DNA from: Bacteroidota bacterium
GTDB lineage: Bacteria > Bacteroidota > Bacteroidia > Sphingobacteriales > Sphingobacteriaceae
Assembly (NCBI GenBank): GCA_018266915.1
Contig: JAFDZM010000065.1
Coordinates: 1-64,000, forward strand
Length of the DNA stretch: 64,000 bases
Direction: 5' to 3'
Below the pieces are notes generated by a model. The model was not told the DNA's origin and searched no databases. It saw nothing but the letters and a program-made list of their open reading frames with translations. Positions 54,058-62,540 of the stretch are shown here, piece by piece (within the stretch, counting starts at the first letter, position 1; every line of letters starts with the position of its first letter). Both the position numbers and the translations under genes were made by a program.

Positions 54058-54092
54058 ACAAAAAGTCCCGGTTAGTAACATAACCGGGACTT
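54058..54092 (-). terminator. Terminator after the Bax-inhibitor-1 gene
   Basis: Perfect 12-bp stem AAGTCCCGGTTA (54063-54074) with TAACCGGGACTT (54081-54092), T5 tail on the minus strand. Confidence 0.88.
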
Positions 54093-54113
54093 CTAAGTTT
54101 TTTACGATATTAT

Positions 54114-54848
54114 TTATCTTCTTCTGCCAAAAATACGCAGCAGGAATAAGAACAGGTTCACGAAATCAAGGTAAAGCGTTAAGCCCCCCATCAAAGCCAT
54201 TTTCTTGGCTGATGCGTCGCCATACTCTAAACCAGCACCAATTCTTTTCAGTTTTTGCACGTCATAAGCGGTAAGGCCTACGAAAATAGCAACTCCCAGA
54301 TAACTAATAAGTGTCTCCATACCTGAACTGTGTAAAAACCATCTATTAATTACGGTTGCAACAAGTATTCCTATCAATAACATGATAAGTAGTGCACCAA
54401 ATTTGGTTAGATCGGTTTTAGTAGTATATCCCGCAACAGCCATTATACCAAATACAAATGCTGAAGTCAGAAATACACCTGATACTGATGATGCGGTATA
54501 TATTAACAGAATAAGACTTAAGCTTATGCCTGTGGCAGCTGAATAAGCGATGTATAACAACGACAAACCTAAATAAGATATTCTGTTTACGCCAAAACTC
54601 ATAATCAGCACAAATGCAAAAGGTGAAAACATAGCCACCCAGTATAAAATTGTAGCCTGACCGGTAGCCGGGTCGACTAATAGTTGTAACAAAGACGGTG
54701 TACTAGCAAATAGATAAGCAGCGATTGAAGAGATACCCAATGCTACAAACATCCACGAAAACACCCCTGCTATAAATTTGCGCGATTGATCCGCGTCTTC
54801 TATCTGGACTACATTCTGATAAGTATAATCCGGGTTTTGATTTTCCAT
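54114..54848 (-). CDS. Bax inhibitor-1 / YccA family membrane protein
   Basis: 244 residues with seven membrane helices. The BI-1 pattern is present: FIAGVFSWMFVALGISSIAAYLF first, then the conserved Asp near the end (YLDFVNLFLFLLRIFGRR). The family forms pH-sensitive calcium leak channels; in bacteria the role is stress-related. Single gene. Confidence 0.9.
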   Translation of the reverse strand: MENQNPDYTYQNVVQIEDADQSRKFIAGVFSWMFVALGISSIAAYLFASTPSLLQLLVDPATGQATILYWVAMFSPFAFVLIMSFGVNRISYLGLSLLYIAYSAATGISLSLILLIYTASSVSGVFLTSAFVFGIMAVAGYTTKTDLTKFGALLIMLLIGILVATVINRWFLHSSGMETLISYLGVAIFVGLTAYDVQKLKRIGAGLEYGDASAKKMALMGGLTLYLDFVNLFLFLLRIFGRRR

Positions 54849-54897
54849 TTTTTTAAATAATTGATTTTTTTATTTATACGAAAATACGAAGAAAAAG

Positions 54898-55010
54898 AGT
54901 CAAGAAACAAGAATCAGGAGTCAAGATGAGAAAATCTTTCATTTCTACAAAGGAATTTTGGTAAAATCCCCCCCTAAAAACAGCTTGATTCTTGATTCTC
55001 AATTCAATTA
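54898..55010. repeat. Inverted 7-bp-period pair
   Basis: GAGTCAA/GAAACAA/GAATCAG/GAGTCAA (54898-54925) faces CTTGATT/CTTGATT/CTCAATT (54984-55004). The loop of about 58 bases is AT-rich. The right arm overlaps the end of the next gene. Confidence 0.8.
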
Positions 55011-55570
55011 AGTCTCTTAACCAGCTGTTCCTCTACTTTTTTGAAGAACTGCAGCGGCTTAAGGTTTCGCCAAACCATATCGTCAAGCTCACCGCCGAAG
55101 TTGATATAGTAATCGATATTGTTGCGTTTAAATTCATCGATCACATGCTGACGGAAGTTGATACCTGCTATCCAACCATCTTCCACCTCCTGAAACCATT
55201 CTTCATAATAACAATCATCCGATGAATGGAAATTGAGTACGTTTTCTCCTATCAGCACAAATTTATTGATGCCATTATCCATCATCAGCTCAAGCAACTC
55301 ACGCTTAAGGAGCATAATATCGTTGCTGATCGCGTCGTTCCATTCGCCGATAAACTCGATTATCGCATAACTCCGTTCATAGTCGGCAAAAAGCACTTTC
55401 AGGTATAAGGTATTAGAGCCAAAAGAGTCCCACTGCGGATGTAAAAGATAGTTATACACCTGCTTGTCATACTCAAACTCGCTATACTCCGTCGCATAAA
55501 AAGGTGAATACTCATCCTCCGACGCGATGTAGTCATCCCTCCACTTGTAATATGGCTCTATATCGTGCAT
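55004..55570 (-). CDS. Hypothetical protein
   Basis: 188 residues from ATG (MHDIEPYYKWRDDY). A further 51 codons upstream are open but translate the 8-bp repeat (CADARICKCADV) and should be dropped. Acidic, Tyr-rich; FAxxEYSEFEYDKQVYNYLLHPQWDSFGSNTLYLKVL and WFQEVEDGWIAGINFRQHV look globular. I know no family. The last codons lie within the repeat arm. Confidence 0.7.
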   Translation of the reverse strand: MHDIEPYYKWRDDYIASEDEYSPFYATEYSEFEYDKQVYNYLLHPQWDSFGSNTLYLKVLFADYERSYAIIEFIGEWNDAISNDIMLLKRELLELMMDNGINKFVLIGENVLNFHSSDDCYYEEWFQEVEDGWIAGINFRQHVIDEFKRNNIDYYINFGGELDDMVWRNLKPLQFFKKVEEQLVKRLN

Positions 55571-55596
55571 ATATCCAGTCCTTCTTAATTTTTTAA

Positions 55597-55697
55597 TGTG
55601 CAAATGTGCATATATGCAGATGTGCAAATAATTAGAATATATATCCGTCAGTTTAAAAACATCTGCACATTTGCATATCCTCGCATCTGCACATCCA
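55597..55697. repeat. Inverted 8-bp-period pair between murQ and the hypothetical gene
   Basis: GTGCAAAT/GTGCATAT/ATGCAGAT/GTGCAAAT (55598-55629) faces ATCTGCAC/ATTTGCAT/ATCCTCGC/ATCTGCAC (55661-55692). The right arm ends one base before the murQ stop. Confidence 0.85.
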
Positions 55698-56510
55698 CTA
55701 CTCACCTTGCATATGCACCTCAACGGCCCTGCGCACGCTTCCGTATTTCATCAATAGTTCTGCCGCTGCTGTTTCATCCAGGCCAGTGTAGTTCATCACC
55801 ATGCGTGTGCCACGGTCGACCAGCTTATGATTGGTCAGCTGCATGTCCACCATCTTATTACCTTTTACACGACCCAACTGGATCATCACTGCGGTGCTCA
55901 GCATATTCAGCACCAACTTCTGTGCCGTTCCCGCTTTCATACGGGTAGAGCCTGTCACAAATTCGGGCCCGGTTATTACCTCGACGGGATATTCCGCTTC
56001 GGCAGCCACCGGGCTGCCTGTATTGCATACAATACAGCCTGTTGCAATGTTTCTTTCATTAGCCATGTGTAAGCCACCGATCACATAAGGTGTAGTGCCC
56101 GAGGCAGCAATGCCCACTACTACATCATGATCAGTAATATCATAAGCCGATAAGTCTTTCCAGGCTTGCTCCCTGTCATCCTCAGCAAATTCTACTGCCT
56201 TGCGTATAGCGCCATCGCCACCTGCTATTAGTCCGACAACCATATCAAACGGTACCCCAAACGTTGGTGGGCATTCGGAGGCATCAACCACCCCCAGACG
56301 ACCGCTGGTTCCTGCACCGATGTAAAACAACCTGCCACCTTTTCTCATCCTTTCGGCAGTAATTTCAACCAGCTTTTCTATTTGCGGCAATGCCTTAGCA
56401 ACGGCTTCGGGCACAGTATGGTCTTCCTTGTTAATACTTTTAAGTATCTCAGACACCGGCATTTGCTCCAGGTTGTTGTAATGAGAGTCTTTTTCGGTGG
56501 TCCGTTCCAT
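55698..56510 (-). CDS. murQ: N-acetylmuramic acid 6-phosphate etherase
   Basis: 270 residues. SIS-fold lyase that splits D-lactate from MurNAc-6-phosphate in wall recycling. The etherase signature is FYIGAGTSGRLGVVDASECPPTFG; GIAASGTTPYV and STRMKAGTAQKLVLNMLSTA follow. Slightly shorter than the E. coli enzyme (298). Confidence 0.95.
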   Translation of the reverse strand: MERTTEKDSHYNNLEQMPVSEILKSINKEDHTVPEAVAKALPQIEKLVEITAERMRKGGRLFYIGAGTSGRLGVVDASECPPTFGVPFDMVVGLIAGGDGAIRKAVEFAEDDREQAWKDLSAYDITDHDVVVGIAASGTTPYVIGGLHMANERNIATGCIVCNTGSPVAAEAEYPVEVITGPEFVTGSTRMKAGTAQKLVLNMLSTAVMIQLGRVKGNKMVDMQLTNHKLVDRGTRMVMNYTGLDETAAAELLMKYGSVRRAVEVHMQGE

Positions 56511-56600
56511 TTGGTGTATCTTATTTTAACAAAAATCGTTAAAAATCATTAAATGTAAGTAAAGCGGGTATATAATTATTTGCTGTAACTTTCAATTGAT

Positions 56601-56608
56601 TAACTTTG
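56601..56608 (+). promoter_or_regulatory. ctpA -7 box, near-leaderless
   Basis: TAACTTTG, with TTTG 18 bases upstream and the ATG only ten bases downstream (56619). Confidence 0.6.
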
Positions 56609-56618
56609 TGATTACGGT

Positions 56619-58202
56619 ATGAAAAGAGCGGCGCAGATTATTTTCAGGTCAACCATTCTCCTTCTGTTAGGTATAGCCATTGGTTTATACCTGGCCGAAA
56701 GTCCACGCCGTGGTTTCACTTTTCCGGGTACCAGCAAAATATCCAGGGTACTGCAATTGGTGCATCACAATTATGTTGACTCGGTGAATGTCGACAGCAT
56801 CGAGGGTGTCGCTGTAAACAACCTGCTTCAAAACCTCGACCCGCATTCGCTTTATTTACCACCCCAACAAGCGGAATCTATTAACGAAAAGCTGGATGGT
56901 GGATTTAATGGTATTGGTATTGAATACCAAATACTTCGCGATACCTTGATAATCACCCAGGTTTATGGTGACGGGCCAGCCGAAAAGGCGGGTATAACGG
57001 ATGGCGATAAGGTGATCGATGTGAACAATAAGAAATTTTCGGGCACCAACCTCACTCCGTCAATAGTAAATAAGGCTTTTAAAGGCGATAAAGATTCTCA
57101 AATATCGCTTTCTGTATTAAAGTCTGGTGATAATTCCATTAAAGTTTACCACCTTAAACGCGGCCACGTCGACTTAAGCAGTTTGGATGCATCTTATATG
57201 GTGACACCATCGACCGGATATATCAAGATCAGCAAATTTGCCGCAACTACCGATCCTGATTTTCGCGATGCGTTTAAAAAACTGAAAGCAAAAGGCATGC
57301 AAAAACTAGTGATCGACCTGCGAGGAAACGGAGGCGGTTACCTGAGTGCAGCTACCGAATTGGCCAGCGAATTCCTGGAAAAAGGCAAATTAATTGTATA
57401 CACGAAAGGTGTTCACGAACCGCGAGCTGAGTATTTGGCAACCGATTCAGGCTTATTTAAAAGCGGTAAAATGGCTGTTTTGATAGATGAGTATTCCGCG
57501 TCAGCGAGCGAAATATTGGCCGGAGCATTACAGGATTTCGACAGGGCAACAATTGTAGGCAGGCGCTCATTTGGCAAAGGGCTGGTTCAGCAGCAGTTTA
57601 CCTTTAATGATGGATCGGCGGTGAACCTTACTGTGGCAAGATATTATACTCCATCAGGAAGATCGATCCAGAAATCCTATAAAGACGGTACTGAAAACTA
57701 CCGCAACGAGGTAAATGAGCGTGTGCAAAAAGGCGAGTTATTTTCGGAAGAGAATTATTTAAAGGATAGCGCTTTTAAAAAGGCGGCGGTTTATCATACT
57801 TCATCGGGTCGAAAAGTATTTAGCGGTGGTGGTATTATGCCCGATGTATTTGTTCCGGCGGATACTACCGGCAATACGATGTTGATACAAGAACTGGGCA
57901 ATCAGCAGTTGTTTAATGCCTTTGTGATTGATAAGATGCAGGGCATTTTGAACAGCTATAAAACCGATGACAGCTTTTTGAGCAATTATACTGTAAGTGA
58001 TAACCAGTTTGATGATTTTATACTTTATGCCTCCAAAACATTAAAGGAGATGAATTCCAAAGAGATAAAAACCTCAAAAGATAATATCAAATTATATCTC
58101 AAAGCCTTTGCAGCCCGTTTTAAATGGGGCGATGGTGCCTATTACCAGGCCTTAAACCAAGACGATGAGACTTTGAAAAAGGCGATTTCCGCTATTAATT
58201 AA
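56619..58202 (+). CDS. ctpA: S41 C-terminal processing protease
   Basis: 527 residues. N-terminal membrane anchor (FRSTILLLLGIAIGLYL), PDZ domain (about 85-170, GIGIEYQI...VYGDGPAEKAGITDGDKVIDV), then the S41 fold with Ser295 in DEYSASASE and Lys320 in GRRSFGKG. Cuts exported proteins near hydrophobic C-termini. C-terminal helical domain. Confidence 0.93.
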   Translation: MKRAAQIIFRSTILLLLGIAIGLYLAESPRRGFTFPGTSKISRVLQLVHHNYVDSVNVDSIEGVAVNNLLQNLDPHSLYLPPQQAESINEKLDGGFNGIGIEYQILRDTLIITQVYGDGPAEKAGITDGDKVIDVNNKKFSGTNLTPSIVNKAFKGDKDSQISLSVLKSGDNSIKVYHLKRGHVDLSSLDASYMVTPSTGYIKISKFAATTDPDFRDAFKKLKAKGMQKLVIDLRGNGGGYLSAATELASEFLEKGKLIVYTKGVHEPRAEYLATDSGLFKSGKMAVLIDEYSASASEILAGALQDFDRATIVGRRSFGKGLVQQQFTFNDGSAVNLTVARYYTPSGRSIQKSYKDGTENYRNEVNERVQKGELFSEENYLKDSAFKKAAVYHTSSGRKVFSGGGIMPDVFVPADTTGNTMLIQELGNQQLFNAFVIDKMQGILNSYKTDDSFLSNYTVSDNQFDDFILYASKTLKEMNSKEIKTSKDNIKLYLKAFAARFKWGDGAYYQALNQDDETLKKAISAIN

Positions 58203-58237
58203 TCTGCACATCCACTCATCTGCATATTTGCACATCA
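58203..58237. repeat. 8-bp-period array between ctpA and der
   Basis: ATCTGCAC/ATCCACTC/ATCTGCAT/ATTTGCAC in register in the 40-base gap between the two converging stops. Confidence 0.75.
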
Positions 58238-58242
58238 AAAGG

Positions 58243-59544
58243 CTATTTCTGCCTGAAGAAGATCTGTACCGGCACTCCTGTAAAATCAAAATTTTCGCGC
58301 AGCTTGTTTTCCAGAAAACGCTGGTATGGCTCTTTGATATATTGGGGCAGGTTACAGAAAAAGGCAAATATCGGTGCCACACCGTTGATCTGGGTAATGT
58401 ATTTTATCTTAACGTATTTGCCTTTGATAGATGGCGGCGGATAGCTCTCGATGATCGGCAGCATTACCTCGTTCAGCTTTGAGGTGGATATTTTCTTTTT
58501 GCGGTTTTCGTATACCTTTTCGGCCATCTCAATTACACGCAACACCCTTTGCTTCTCGGTAACTGAAGTAAACACAACCGGGATGTCTGTAAATGGCGCG
58601 ATCTTGTTGCGGATCATTTCTTCGAAAACCTTGCTGGTTTTATTGTTCTTTTCAATCAAATCCCATTTATTCACCACAATCACAATGCCCTTTTTATTCT
58701 TCTCTGCCAGGTGGAAAATATTGATATCCTGCGATTCGATACCTTCCACCGCGTCAATCATCAGGATAACCACATCGGCTTCCTCCAGTGCTTTAATGGT
58801 ACGCATTACCGAGTAAAACTCGATATTCTCTTTAACCTTGGTCTTCTTGCGCAACCCAGCAGTATCAACCAGCATAAAATCATGCCCATACTGGTTGTAA
58901 TGGATATGTATAGAATCGCGGGTAGTTCCGGCAATAGGTGTAACGATATTCCGCTCCTTACCGATCAGTGAATTGATGATCGATGATTTACCCACGTTAG
59001 GCCGGCCAACAATGGCAAATTTTGGCAATGTATTTTCTTCCAGAGGCTCATCATCGAAATCTTTTACTACCGCATCCAGCAATTCGCCTGTTCCCGAACC
59101 TGTCATAGATGAGATATTGTAGATCTCACCTAAACCCAGGCTGTAAAACACCGTAGCGTCTGACTGCTGCGAGTTGTTATCAACCTTGTTCACCACCACA
59201 TGCACCGGCTTTTTACTACGACGTAATAGCGAAGCTATCTCATCGTCCAGATCGGTAATACCAGTGGTAACATCCACCAGGAAAAGGATCACCGTAGCTT
59301 CTTCAATAGCGATAATTACCTGTTCGCGTATGGCCGCCTCGAACACATCTTCAGAATGGGCCACGTAACCACCCGTATCAATCACCGTAAATTGATGATT
59401 GGTCCACTCGGCAACGCCGTAATGGCGGTCGCGCGTAACGCCGCTAAAGTCATCCACAATGGCTTTGCGGGTTTCAGTTAAACGGTTATATAAGGTCGAC
59501 TTGCCTACATTCGGCCTGCCTACTATGGCTACTATATTGCTCAT
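58243..59544 (-). CDS. der: Ribosome-assembly GTPase Der (EngA)
   Basis: 433 residues from ATG ([17 protein letters not shown]), five codons inside the longest frame. Two tandem GTPase domains (two GRPNVGKS P-loops, two NKxD motifs) and a C-terminal KH-like domain. Needed for the 50S subunit. Followed upstream by era, with a repeat pair between. Confidence 0.95.
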   Translation of the reverse strand: MSNIVAIVGRPNVGKSTLYNRLTETRKAIVDDFSGVTRDRHYGVAEWTNHQFTVIDTGGYVAHSEDVFEAAIREQVIIAIEEATVILFLVDVTTGITDLDDEIASLLRRSKKPVHVVVNKVDNNSQQSDATVFYSLGLGEIYNISSMTGSGTGELLDAVVKDFDDEPLEENTLPKFAIVGRPNVGKSSIINSLIGKERNIVTPIAGTTRDSIHIHYNQYGHDFMLVDTAGLRKKTKVKENIEFYSVMRTIKALEEADVVILMIDAVEGIESQDINIFHLAEKNKKGIVIVVNKWDLIEKNNKTSKVFEEMIRNKIAPFTDIPVVFTSVTEKQRVLRVIEMAEKVYENRKKKISTSKLNEVMLPIIESYPPPSIKGKYVKIKYITQINGVAPIFAFFCNLPQYIKEPYQRFLENKLRENFDFTGVPVQIFFRQK

Positions 59545-59550
59545 GGTTGT

Positions 59551-59656
59551 TAGAGTCAAGAATCAAGAGACAAGAACCAAGACAGCTTAGTCTTTCAATT
59601 CAGTATAAATATTATAAAAAGTCTTGAATCTTGATTCCTGTATCTTGATTCTTTTC
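59551..59656. repeat. Inverted 7-bp-period pair between der and era
   Basis: GAGTCAA/GAATCAA/GAGACAA/GAACCAA (59553-59580) faces CTTGAAT/CTTGATT/CCTGTAT/CTTGATT (59622-59649). Perfectly periodic. Lies in the 112-base gap between der start and era stop. Confidence 0.85.
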
Positions 59657-60535
59657 TTAATCTTCGTACCCAAATTTTTTCAGGTAATTTTTCTTGCTGC
59701 GCCAATCGGGGATCACCTTTACAAACATCTCTAGGAAGATCTTTCTTTGGAAAAATTCTTCCATATCCTTGCGTGCATAAGTGCCGACTTTCTTTAAACT
59801 TTCGCCGCCTTTACCGATCAGGATATTCTTTTGCGACTCACGCTCTACAATGATCTCTGAGCTAATGCGGTACAGTTCATCCCCTTCTTTAAAGGCAGTA
59901 ATGATTACTTCTGTACTATAAGGGATTTCCTTTTCGTACATTTTAAATATCTTCTCGCGGATGATCTCCGATGCAAAAAAGCGGTCGTTTCTGTCAGTAA
60001 GGAAATCTTTCTCGTAATAGGCAGGATGCTCTGGCAAATGCTCCATTACAAAGTTCATCACTGCTATCACATTATGCTCCTTCAAAGCCGAAACAGCAAA
60101 AATGGCCTTCGGGTTTAGCTTTTCCTGCCAATAAGCGATTTTTTGTTTTACAGCTTCCTCATCGGACCTATCGATCTTATTGATGATCACACAAAGTGGC
60201 GCGAACGATCCCTGCAATTTTTCCAGGATGTCGCTCTCGTCGTGTTTCTCGTTGATGTCTGTTACCAGCAGAACCAAATCAGCATCCACCAATGAGCCAT
60301 TTACCTGATGCATCATGGTTTCCTGCAAAGCATAATGAGGTTTCATAATACCGGGCGTATCAGAAAACACGATCTGGTAATCCTTACCGTTCACAATTCC
60401 GAGTATGCGGTGACGTGTGGTTTGTGCTTTGGGGGTGATGATGGACATCTTTTCGCCCACGAGCGCATTCATAAGGGTGCTCTTGCCTGCGTTTGGCTTA
60501 CCAATTATGCTTACAAAACCTGCCTTATGACTCAT
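59657..60535 (-). CDS. era: GTPase Era
   Basis: 292 residues. GKPNAGKST P-loop, DTPG, NKID, and a C-terminal KH domain (FVKVIPDWRSKKNYLKKFG). Binds 16S rRNA 3' end in 30S maturation. Its promoter is one half of the divergent palindrome at 60557-60597. Confidence 0.96.
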   Translation of the reverse strand: MSHKAGFVSIIGKPNAGKSTLMNALVGEKMSIITPKAQTTRHRILGIVNGKDYQIVFSDTPGIMKPHYALQETMMHQVNGSLVDADLVLLVTDINEKHDESDILEKLQGSFAPLCVIINKIDRSDEEAVKQKIAYWQEKLNPKAIFAVSALKEHNVIAVMNFVMEHLPEHPAYYEKDFLTDRNDRFFASEIIREKIFKMYEKEIPYSTEVIITAFKEGDELYRISSEIIVERESQKNILIGKGGESLKKVGTYARKDMEEFFQRKIFLEMFVKVIPDWRSKKNYLKKFGYED

Positions 60536-60556
60536 AGAAAAATAATTAAAATATTA

Positions 60557-60597
60557 TTTGGACTGCAAAGAAACGAATTATATCTTTGCAGTCCAAT
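60557..60597. promoter_or_regulatory. Palindromic divergent promoter of era and tRNA-fMet
   Basis: TTGGACTGCAAAG (60558-60570) and CTTTGCAGTCCAA (60584-60596) are perfect 13-bp complements. Plus strand: TTG at 60558-60560, 20 bases, TATCTTTG at 60581-60588. Minus strand: TTG in the right arm and a CTTTG box in the left arm. One symmetric element can serve both genes. Confidence 0.75.
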
Positions 60598-60637
60598 TTA
60601 AAACGCCGATTTCGGTATTGAAAGTTGGAAAATAGAG

Positions 60638-60713
<76 letters not shown>

Positions 60714-60719
60714 GAGAAT

Positions 60720-60760
60720 CAGGCAGTTACGTTAGATCGTGACTGCCTTTCTTTTTTTGT
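60720..60760 (+). terminator. Terminator after tRNA-fMet
   Basis: AGGCAGT (60721-60727) pairs with ACTGCCT (60742-60748), with inner ACG/CGT pairing and a long T-run. Confidence 0.8.
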
Positions 60761-61037
60761 TAAAACAATGTTTAAACAAGGCCTTTTTGATGCATTTAGT
60801 TGCCAGCCTTATCATTGCATCCTGCAATGATTTGATATATAAATATAAAGATTCACGGGATTTTGGAGAGAAAACACCTCAAATGCTATATTTATTTCTC
60901 ACAAATGTAAACCACAGCCTGGTGAATTCTTCGTTGACAACAATACCCTTTTCTAATAATTTACTTGCAAACGCCCGCCCATACCAGCCGCACAGAGGAT
61001 GCTAACTATCATTTACTTTTTGCTATGAAGGCGTAAT
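60761..61037. other. Gap downstream of tRNA-fMet without an intact gene
   Basis: 277 bases. Open frames on both strands, one on plus starting upstream (60739) and one on minus of about 40 codons with protein-like composition (GWYGRAFASKLLEKG) but no start codon. It may be a remnant. I see no repeat of the tRNA 3' end, integrase or att site. Confidence 0.4.
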
Positions 61038-61583
61038 CTAATGTTTTGCTATTGAAGACCGAATGAATTTTAAGGCTTCATCAGCGTGTTCCTGACCGGC
61101 AAACATGGCTTCGTGTGTGTACACAATCTTCCCTTTCAGATCAACCACAAACGTTTTTCTGCCGGTCATAAATAATTTGTTGGTAATACCGAAAAGGTTG
61201 TAGACCTTATTTCCTGGGTCGCTTAGCAGCGTAAACGGCAGCGTATAATGTGTTTGGAAGGCTTTATGGCTTGCTACGGAGCCATTGTTGATCCCTATGA
61301 TTTTGGCCCCGCTTTTAACAAATTCTTCAAAGTCATCCCTAAAAGCACAGGCTTCCTTTGTGCAAACTATACTTTCATCTTTTGGATAAAAGTAAATTAC
61401 CAGCACCTGTTTACCAATATAATCGGCAACGTCAAAATTCTTACCATCTTGATCATACAGCGCAAATGCAGGTATATTGTCGCCGACTGACAGCGGTTTC
61501 TTATTTTTTTGCCCGGTTATAGAAAAGCTCATTAGTGAAATGGTAGCTATTAAAAGATAGCAAATTATCCTTCTATTTTTCAT
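61038..61583 (-). CDS. Exported thioredoxin-dependent peroxiredoxin (PrxQ/Bcp type)
   Basis: 181 residues. Signal peptide then the AhpC/TSA fold. Peroxidatic Cys74 in SIVCTKEAC and Cys79 exactly five residues on, the PrxQ resolving-Cys spacing. YFYPKDES replaces the usual YPKDxTPG. It removes peroxides outside the cytoplasm. It follows the DUF3050 gene by six bases, so it is in the same operon. Confidence 0.88.
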   Translation of the reverse strand: MKNRRIICYLLIATISLMSFSITGQKNKKPLSVGDNIPAFALYDQDGKNFDVADYIGKQVLVIYFYPKDESIVCTKEACAFRDDFEEFVKSGAKIIGINNGSVASHKAFQTHYTLPFTLLSDPGNKVYNLFGITNKLFMTGRKTFVVDLKGKIVYTHEAMFAGQEHADEALKFIRSSIAKH

Positions 61584-61589
61584 CGATTA

Positions 61590-62384
61590 CTACATTAATG
61601 ATGCTTCGCAATAATCTAATGCTTGTACTATGCTATCCCAGAGCGCCAGCCGCGCTTCCAGCGCTGATCGGGCCGCATTGGTGGCCTCCAGCCATTTATC
61701 TTTATCCTCACCGCATAACTCCGCAGTCATCTCATGGGCAAGTTTTGAGTGATGGTCACCATCCACTTCAATATGCCTTTCCAAATAATAGATCAATTTA
61801 GCAAGTTGACCAGGGGACTCCGTATTCATTCGGCGGACAATTTCAATAAAAATGGAAGGGATCAGATCTTCGCGGCCAAATGTGAAAACCGAAGTAATAA
61901 TGTGGGGTTTGCCGGTAGCAATGATCTCAAATGTGTATCGCACAAAGTCAGCTGCACTTTCTGGAACTCCGGCAAGAACCAGCCCTTCATTTACTGTCTT
62001 GTCGTCTTTTATGCAAGTCGTAAAATGGTTCATTGTTCCCATGTTACACCCAAGCTGTTCCATCGCGTTCAGATATAGTTCAAAATGGCTGCATCGTTTA
62101 CCGGTTTCATCAATGTCGCTTTCTTCGCCGGTTACAATTTCATTAATCAGGTAACGTGTGTCCGGATTTCCCACCGGCAGCCAGGGAACAGTTGTGCAAG
62201 TGAGTTTTTGTTGCAGCGATTTTAACAACGACATAAAATCCCATACTGCAAAAACATGATGCTCCATAAATATCCTGATGTCGTTCAGCGTGGTCAAGCG
62301 CGTGTATAATTCATGGTTTATCAGCCTCTGTCTTTGATCGGCGGTAGCGTCCATGAGCCGGTTGATGCTATTTGATGTATCCAT
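61590..62384 (-). CDS. DUF3050 family protein
   Basis: 264 residues from ATG (MDTSNSINRLMDATADQ); the frame is open 34 codons upstream but overlaps the promoter box. Largely helical; FMEHHVFAVWDFMSLLKSLQQ, SHFELYLNAMEQLG and YYLERHIEVDGDHHSKLAHEM carry several His/Glu typical of the family, which resembles the heme-oxygenase-like fold. Function unproven. Adjacent to a peroxiredoxin, and divergent from a B12-photoreceptor-type regulator and crtI. Confidence 0.85.
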   Translation of the reverse strand: MDTSNSINRLMDATADQRQRLINHELYTRLTTLNDIRIFMEHHVFAVWDFMSLLKSLQQKLTCTTVPWLPVGNPDTRYLINEIVTGEESDIDETGKRCSHFELYLNAMEQLGCNMGTMNHFTTCIKDDKTVNEGLVLAGVPESAADFVRYTFEIIATGKPHIITSVFTFGREDLIPSIFIEIVRRMNTESPGQLAKLIYYLERHIEVDGDHHSKLAHEMTAELCGEDKDKWLEATNAARSALEARLALWDSIVQALDYCEASLM

Positions 62385-62396
62385 AATTTTTCTTTG

Positions 62397-62404
62397 CAAA
62401 CATA
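62397..62404 (-). promoter_or_regulatory. -7 box of the DUF3050-peroxiredoxin operon
   Basis: TATGTTTG on the minus strand, 12 bases before the ATG at 62384. It contains a TTTGCAAA palindrome at its edge. Confidence 0.55.
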
Positions 62405-62505
62405 CGCATTGCGATTTTGGGCGGTTTTTGGCCCACAAATCAGTGATACGGTTTGCTTTGTCATTTAAATTCAATAAAAAATACAATGATAATAATTTTT
62501 AAATT

Positions 62506-62540
62506 TTTGTCTAAGTTTGTATTAATAAAATTTAGACAAA
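62506..62540 (+). promoter_or_regulatory. Inverted-repeat operator overlapping the carH-like promoter
   Basis: TTTGTCTAA (62506-62514) and TTAGACAAA (62532-62540) are perfect 9-bp complements with a 17-base centre. A plus-strand -7 box TAAGTTTG (62512-62519) lies between the arms, and the right arm touches the ATG. This is the placing expected of an autoregulating MerR-type repressor. Confidence 0.7.

Noticed and set aside
55571..55723. N-terminal extension of the hypothetical protein at 55004
   Set aside because: These 51 codons encode the 8-bp repeat; the true start is more likely the ATG at 55570.
60739..61005. 88-codon plus-strand frame after tRNA-fMet
   Set aside because: It begins within the tRNA terminator and its sequence is not protein-like.
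62385..62486. Upstream start for the DUF3050 protein
   Set aside because: The extra codons contain the -7 box and have no family similarity.
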